A DNA stretch of 9,852 nucleotides from Gammaproteobacteria bacterium (GTDB taxonomy: Bacteria > Pseudomonadota > Gammaproteobacteria > Pseudomonadales > Pseudohongiellaceae): contig JAESUT010000149.1 in assembly GCA_016762995.1 (NCBI GenBank), forward strand, positions 1 through 9,852, in the 5' to 3' direction. Below the pieces are notes generated by a model that worked only from the letters and a program-made list of their open reading frames with translations, was not told the origin of the DNA and made no database searches. Shown piece after piece: positions 6,446-9,852 of this stretch. Each line of letters begins with the position of its first letter. The first letter of the stretch is position 1. Made by a program: the position numbers and the translations under genes.

Positions 6446-7261
6446 TCACCGAATTGCCACTCCTGTAAAATCTAACTCGGCATCTCGTACCGCTATTCCG
6501 TTTCCATATCTTAAATCGATAGATAGAAACTGGGATGATTTCTCGAACGGCTGGAGCAAATAGAAATCGATAAAGCGCTGCGTTTTCTCGAAAACATCAT
6601 CTCTACCCGCTGCAACCTGCATTTGTTCATTCAGTAAATAGTCCCAGCTACCACGCTTGCTGAGACCTAAGCCAGAAAGCCGCAATCCTGCTGGAAACAA
6701 AATCTGGTTGAGCTTCTGATATTGCAACATCACAACCTCTTGACTGTCTTTAGGCCCAGTAAGCAAAGGCAAGGAATTTAGCTCCAGTAATCTTTCAGGC
6801 TGGAAAATATCCCCGTATTGATTCAGCAATTGCTCATTGCCCCATCGCGCTATAGCAACTTGCTCTGTTAGATGCAGTGATACCGTGCCCGGCCAGATTC
6901 GCGTAACCGATGCTTTCAGTATCCAAGGGTGAAGCTCCAACGCTTCTTTTGCCTCAACAACATCGAAATCGAAGAATCCATTCCCCATAAACGGCGCTAA
7001 CACCTTGCCGACCTCTGCCTCACTTATCCTTTGCCACTGATTCTCAATTCTAACTTTGCTGATTGATCGATTCAAAAACCCAGAAATATCCGCTCTGTTC
7101 TGTACCGCCACCAAAGCAACACAAACCAATAACGCAGCAAGCACATAGCCCCCTCGCTTGCCGGAAGACTTCGGCTTCAGCGGCTGGTTTCTCGAACTCG
7201 AATTGCGGCGAGTTGAGTGTATGCCGCTTCCAGTTCTAATTGCCCTATTTGTAGTTACCAT
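6446..7261 (-). CDS. ftsQ: Cell division protein FtsQ
   Basis: FtsQ is a bitopic inner-membrane protein that links the cytoplasmic ring to the periplasmic FtsB-FtsL and FtsW-FtsI synthase complex. It has 271 residues (E. coli 276). A basic, serine- and asparagine-rich cytoplasmic tail (1-37) precedes one membrane span (about 38-54). Then come a POTRA domain (about 66-135, from ISKVRIEN to VSLHLTEQ) with the typical LELHPWILKASVTRIWPGTVSLHL, and the beta domain from VAIARWG (135-141) onward. The ATG at 7261 lies 3 bases after the ddl stop and has no strong Shine-Dalgarno, so translation is probably coupled to ddl. Sequence conservation in FtsQ is low in general, but the POTRA signature and gene order make the identification safe. 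Confidence 0.95.
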   Translation of the reverse strand: MVTTNRAIRTGSGIHSTRRNSSSRNQPLKPKSSGKRGGYVLAALLVCVALVAVQNRADISGFLNRSISKVRIENQWQRISEAEVGKVLAPFMGNGFFDFDVVEAKEALELHPWILKASVTRIWPGTVSLHLTEQVAIARWGNEQLLNQYGDIFQPERLLELNSLPLLTGPKDSQEVVMLQYQKLNQILFPAGLRLSGLGLSKRGSWDYLLNEQMQVAAGRDDVFEKTQRFIDFYLLQPFEKSSQFLSIDLRYGNGIAVRDAELDFTGVAIR

Positions 7262-7264
7262 CTT

Positions 7265-8203
7265 TTAGTTCGCTGCTTGCTCTAACTCTAATACGGTTAA
7301 TAGTAAATCGCCGAAATCGATTCCAGCCTGCTTCGCTGCAATTGGTATAAAACTGTGGTCCGTCATGCCTGGAATCGTATTCAGCTCCAGCAGGTAAAAT
7401 GTGCCGCCTTGATCTTGCATAACATCGACTCTTGCCAAGCCCGTACATCCAAGGCTTGAATAAGCTGAACGGACTAGCTCATTAAGCTCGATCTGTTCCT
7501 TTTCACTCAGCTGCGCAGGACAAACAATTTCCACATCTTCATCGGCATACTTTGCATCGAAGTCATAGAACTCTCTCGATGTGCGCATCTCAATAACCGG
7601 CAGCAATAGATCCCCGATCACACCTACTGTAAATTCTTTGCCTACCACACACTTCTCTGCCATTACTTCCGAGTCGAACTGACTGGCCATCTCGAAATGC
7701 TTTTGCAGGCTTGCTGCGTCCTGAACAATCGCTATGCCTAGGCTCGACCCACCATTCACTGGCTTTACAACCGCGACCTCAAGCTTATCTATCACCGCCT
7801 GCCAATCGGTCGCTGCATTCAACATGACAAAATCGGCGGCATTCAATCCTAGGCGCTGCCAAATCAGCTTGCTCTTCACCTTATCCATGGCAAGTGCCGA
7901 TGCCAGTACACCGCTGCCGGTGTAGGGGATCTTCAAGACTTCTAGAAGACCCTGAATCGTTCCATCTTCCCCGCCCTGCCCGTGCAACATGATCAGCACT
8001 AGGTCAGGCTTTAGGCTTTCCAGGTCTACGACAACGCTATCGCCCACATCTAGAACGCTCGCGTTTACACCTTGTTTCAACAATTCCTGAAAGACCGCTT
8101 CGCCACTCAACAAGGAAACTTCACGCTCTGCGGAGTCCCCGCCCTTCAGTACGACGACATGCCCGCAATTTGCTATGATTTTCTCTTTATTTATCGTTCT
8201 CAT
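7265..8203 (-). CDS. ddl: D-alanine--D-alanine ligase
   Basis: This ATP-grasp enzyme joins two D-alanines to make the dipeptide that MurF adds to the muramyl tripeptide. It has 312 residues (E. coli DdlB has 306). Visible motifs are GGDSAEREVSLLSG (21-34) with the substrate glutamate E27, MLHGQGGEDGTIQG (72-85), VVKPVNGGSSLG (145-156) with the ATP-grasp lysine K147 and the serine loop, DFDAKYA (214-220), ARVDVM (257-262), and the metal-binding LELNTIPGMTDHSFIP (272-287). The position between murC and ftsQ makes it the DdlB type. The N-terminus carries about 12 residues more than E. coli DdlB; the first ATG has only a weak AGAGA upstream, so a slightly later start cannot be excluded. It is 52 AT-rich bases below murC and 3 bases above ftsQ; murB is not between them. 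Confidence 0.97.
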   Translation of the reverse strand: MRTINKEKIIANCGHVVVLKGGDSAEREVSLLSGEAVFQELLKQGVNASVLDVGDSVVVDLESLKPDLVLIMLHGQGGEDGTIQGLLEVLKIPYTGSGVLASALAMDKVKSKLIWQRLGLNAADFVMLNAATDWQAVIDKLEVAVVKPVNGGSSLGIAIVQDAASLQKHFEMASQFDSEVMAEKCVVGKEFTVGVIGDLLLPVIEMRTSREFYDFDAKYADEDVEIVCPAQLSEKEQIELNELVRSAYSSLGCTGLARVDVMQDQGGTFYLLELNTIPGMTDHSFIPIAAKQAGIDFGDLLLTVLELEQAAN

Positions 8204-8255
8204 TTCTCTATTTCTTGACCGCTAAATGCAAAAATCTTCTATAAAAATCAATTAA

Positions 8256-9683
8256 TTATGCTTTGAAACCTAATTTAGCCAATTGTTTGGACAAAGAACC
8301 GACACTTCCAGCTCCCTGAGTCAAAATGATGTCACCAGGGCGAACTAATTCACTTAGAATTCCCTGCACCTCTGACTCCTCTTTTACGTAAACAGGATCG
8401 ACTTTTCCACGCAATCTAATGCTTCGACATAGGCTTCTCGAGTCCGCGCCAGCTATCTTCTTCTCGCCAGCGGAGTACACCTCTAGCAGAAGCAATACAT
8501 CCGCCTCACCGAGCACTTCGACGAAATCCTCATAGAGATCCTTGGTGCGACTGTAACGGTGTGGCTGGTAAACCATCACTAATCGATTCTCTGGCCACCC
8601 ATCGCGCAGAGCTCGCAGAGTAGCGGCAACCTCAGTTGGGTGATGCCCGTAGTCATCGATAAGCATGACCGTTCCGCCCTCCACATCAAATTCACCCTGC
8701 ACCTCAAAACGACGACCAACTCCCGCGAAATTTTGAATACCACTCTGGATATCCGCAGCCGCAATTCCCTCGTCTGTCGCGATAGCAATCGCAGCTGTCG
8801 CATTCAATGCGTTATGACGGCCTGGCATATTCAGTGTAATTTTTAGTTTGTCCTTTGCTTCCCTGCGCACCACTTCGAATTGAGTTATTTGTTGTACCTG
8901 ACTTAAGTTGATGATCCTAAAATCTGCGTCTTCTGCAAAACCATAGGTGATTTTCGGTCTCGAAATGCGCGGCAGCAATTCGCGCACAACCGGATCATCG
9001 ATACACAACACCGCCAAACCGTAGAATGGGAGGTTGTGTAAGAAGTCGATGAAGTACTTTTTTAGGTTCTCGAAATCACCCCCGTAAGTACTCATGTGTT
9101 CGGCTTCTATGTTAGTCACGACCGCGACCATAGGCTGCAAATGCATAAACGAGGCGTCGCTCTCGTCTGCCTCTGCCACCAAATACCTACTCTCTCCCAA
9201 TCGAGCGTTAGTTCCCGCGCTGTTTAACAAGCCTCCGATAATGAATGTAGGGTCGAAGCCCGCCTGCGCCAGTACAGATGCCACAATACTTGTAGTCGTG
9301 GTCTTCCCGTGGGTGCCAGCGATAGCGATCGAGTGACGGTAACGCATCAACTCAGCCAGCATCTCTGCACGCGCGATCAATGGCTTAGATTCATTGATCG
9401 CCGCCTTAATTTCGGGGTTACTCTCATCGATAGCACTGGAATAGACAACCACGTCGGCATTCTTCACATTCGCCGCGTCATGCCCCAAAAATATCTCAGC
9501 GCCCATAGAGGCTAGACGCACAGTATTCGGAGATTCCTTAAGATCTGAACCACTAATTTTATAGCCCTGATTTAGCAATACTTCAGCCACGCCACACATG
9601 CCCGCGCCACCGATTCCAACAAAATGCAATCTATTGATTCGTCTCATCTCTGGAACAACGTGTCGACTTGCAGCACTATGCAT
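8256..9683 (-). CDS. murC: UDP-N-acetylmuramate--L-alanine ligase MurC
   Basis: MurC is the cytoplasmic ligase that adds L-alanine to UDP-MurNAc, the first peptide step of peptidoglycan synthesis. It has 475 residues, within the family range. It shows the Rossmann-type [17 protein letters not shown] (20-36), the P-loop GTHGKTTTT (123-131), EADESDASF (171-179), [15 protein letters not shown] (190-204), [10 protein letters not shown] (286-295), [10 protein letters not shown] (343-352) and YQPHRYSRT (372-380). The sequence reads closer to Pseudomonas MurC than to E. coli. The ATG at 9683 is preferred over the ATG 12 codons later: it has GGAG 7 bases upstream and the residues between (HVVPEMRR) resemble the E. 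coli N-terminus. Its first 8 bases overlap the end of murG, indicating translational coupling. Confidence 0.99.
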   Translation of the reverse strand: MHSAASRHVVPEMRRINRLHFVGIGGAGMCGVAEVLLNQGYKISGSDLKESPNTVRLASMGAEIFLGHDAANVKNADVVVYSSAIDESNPEIKAAINESKPLIARAEMLAELMRYRHSIAIAGTHGKTTTTSIVASVLAQAGFDPTFIIGGLLNSAGTNARLGESRYLVAEADESDASFMHLQPMVAVVTNIEAEHMSTYGGDFENLKKYFIDFLHNLPFYGLAVLCIDDPVVRELLPRISRPKITYGFAEDADFRIINLSQVQQITQFEVVRREAKDKLKITLNMPGRHNALNATAAIAIATDEGIAAADIQSGIQNFAGVGRRFEVQGEFDVEGGTVMLIDDYGHHPTEVAATLRALRDGWPENRLVMVYQPHRYSRTKDLYEDFVEVLGEADVLLLLEVYSAGEKKIAGADSRSLCRSIRLRGKVDPVYVKEESEVQGILSELVRPGDIILTQGAGSVGSLSKQLAKLGFKA

Positions 9684-9852
9684 GGGCTAACTCCAAACAT
9701 CGGCGCGCAATGATTTCATCCGCGTCATAAATAGCGAGGGATTTAGCAATATCACTCATCTGCTGCACTTTGCTGCGGTTTGTATGCAAATCCATCAACA
9801 GAGCCTTGAGCGCAGGAACAGATAAGTCTTTTTGGTCCAACAGAAAGGCGGC
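9676..9852 (-). CDS. murG: MurG, C-terminal 58 residues (5' end beyond window)
   Basis: MurG is the peripheral inner-membrane glycosyltransferase that adds GlcNAc to lipid I to form lipid II. Only the last 58 codons are in the window, ending at the TAG at 9678-9676. The fragment starts [19 protein letters not shown] and ends with helical sequence ([21 protein letters not shown]), matching the C-terminal helices of MurG in pattern. The catalytic and UDP-GlcNAc-binding parts lie outside. Identification rests on this tail plus its position directly upstream of, and overlapping, murC, which is the standard dcw order. Confidence 0.9.
   Translation of the reverse strand, partial: AAFLLDQKDLSVPALKALLMDLHTNRSKVQQMSDIAKSLAIYDADEIIARRCLELAHA
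9691..9694 (-). promoter_or_regulatory. Shine-Dalgarno of murC within murG
   Basis: GGAG on the minus strand, inside the last codons of murG, is 7 bases before the murC ATG. It supports the longer of two possible murC starts. Confidence 0.65.

Noticed and set aside
8204..8255. Separate promoter or small gene between murC and ddl
   Set aside because: Only 52 AT-rich bases; TTGATT with CATTTA at 17 bases is too poor a match to call, and no frame of useful length fits.
1..9852. Defence system, mobile element, CRISPR or RNA gene
   Set aside because: Nearly all the sequence is accounted for by nine conserved core genes in standard order; no terminal repeats, spacer arrays, tRNA-like folds or foreign genes were seen.

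Overview
All genes in this window lie on the minus strand, so transcription runs from high to low coordinates. In that order they are the 3' end of murG, then murC, ddl, ftsQ, ftsA, ftsZ, a terminator, lpxC, an M23-family metallopeptidase gene, and the first ~516 codons of secA. This is the distal half of the division and cell wall (dcw) cluster, followed by the lpxC-secA block. The order is that of a gammaproteobacterium. The absence of murB from the run, an M23 gene where enterics carry secM, and protein sequences that read closer to Pseudomonas than to E. coli (for example MurC) suggest a Pseudomonadales or Cellvibrionales-type, possibly marine, organism. That placement is inference from remembered family sequences, not a search.

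Region by region: 9676-9852 holds the last 58 codons of murG, overlapping murC by 8 bases. murC (8256-9683) and ddl (7265-8203) supply muramate-peptide and D-Ala-D-Ala precursors. ftsQ follows ddl after only 3 bases. ftsA (6385-5150) and ftsZ (5092-3944) are separated from their upstream neighbours by about 60 bases each, and each gap contains a possible -10 element. A strong intrinsic terminator (3897-3937) closes the division operon. The 334-base ftsZ-lpxC gap is the largest non-coding stretch and must hold the lpxC promoter; it contains an imperfect palindrome and a second short inverted repeat. lpxC (3609-2698), the M23 gene (2590-1661) and secA (from 1549) then follow with gaps of about 110 bases.

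Together the genes make lipid II precursors (murG, murC, ddl), assemble the septal ring (ftsQ, ftsA, ftsZ), commit UDP-GlcNAc to lipid A (lpxC), probably cut peptidoglycan cross-links (M23) and drive preprotein export (secA).

This is conserved core genome: every gene is intact where visible, key catalytic residues are present, and I see no mobile element, RNA gene, CRISPR or foreign insertion. I found no convincing new biological system. The observations worth a second look are small: the secA leader, the ftsZ-lpxC control region, a nine-G run in the FtsZ nucleotide-binding loop, the LpxC C-terminus, and the absence of dciA from a place it often occupies.
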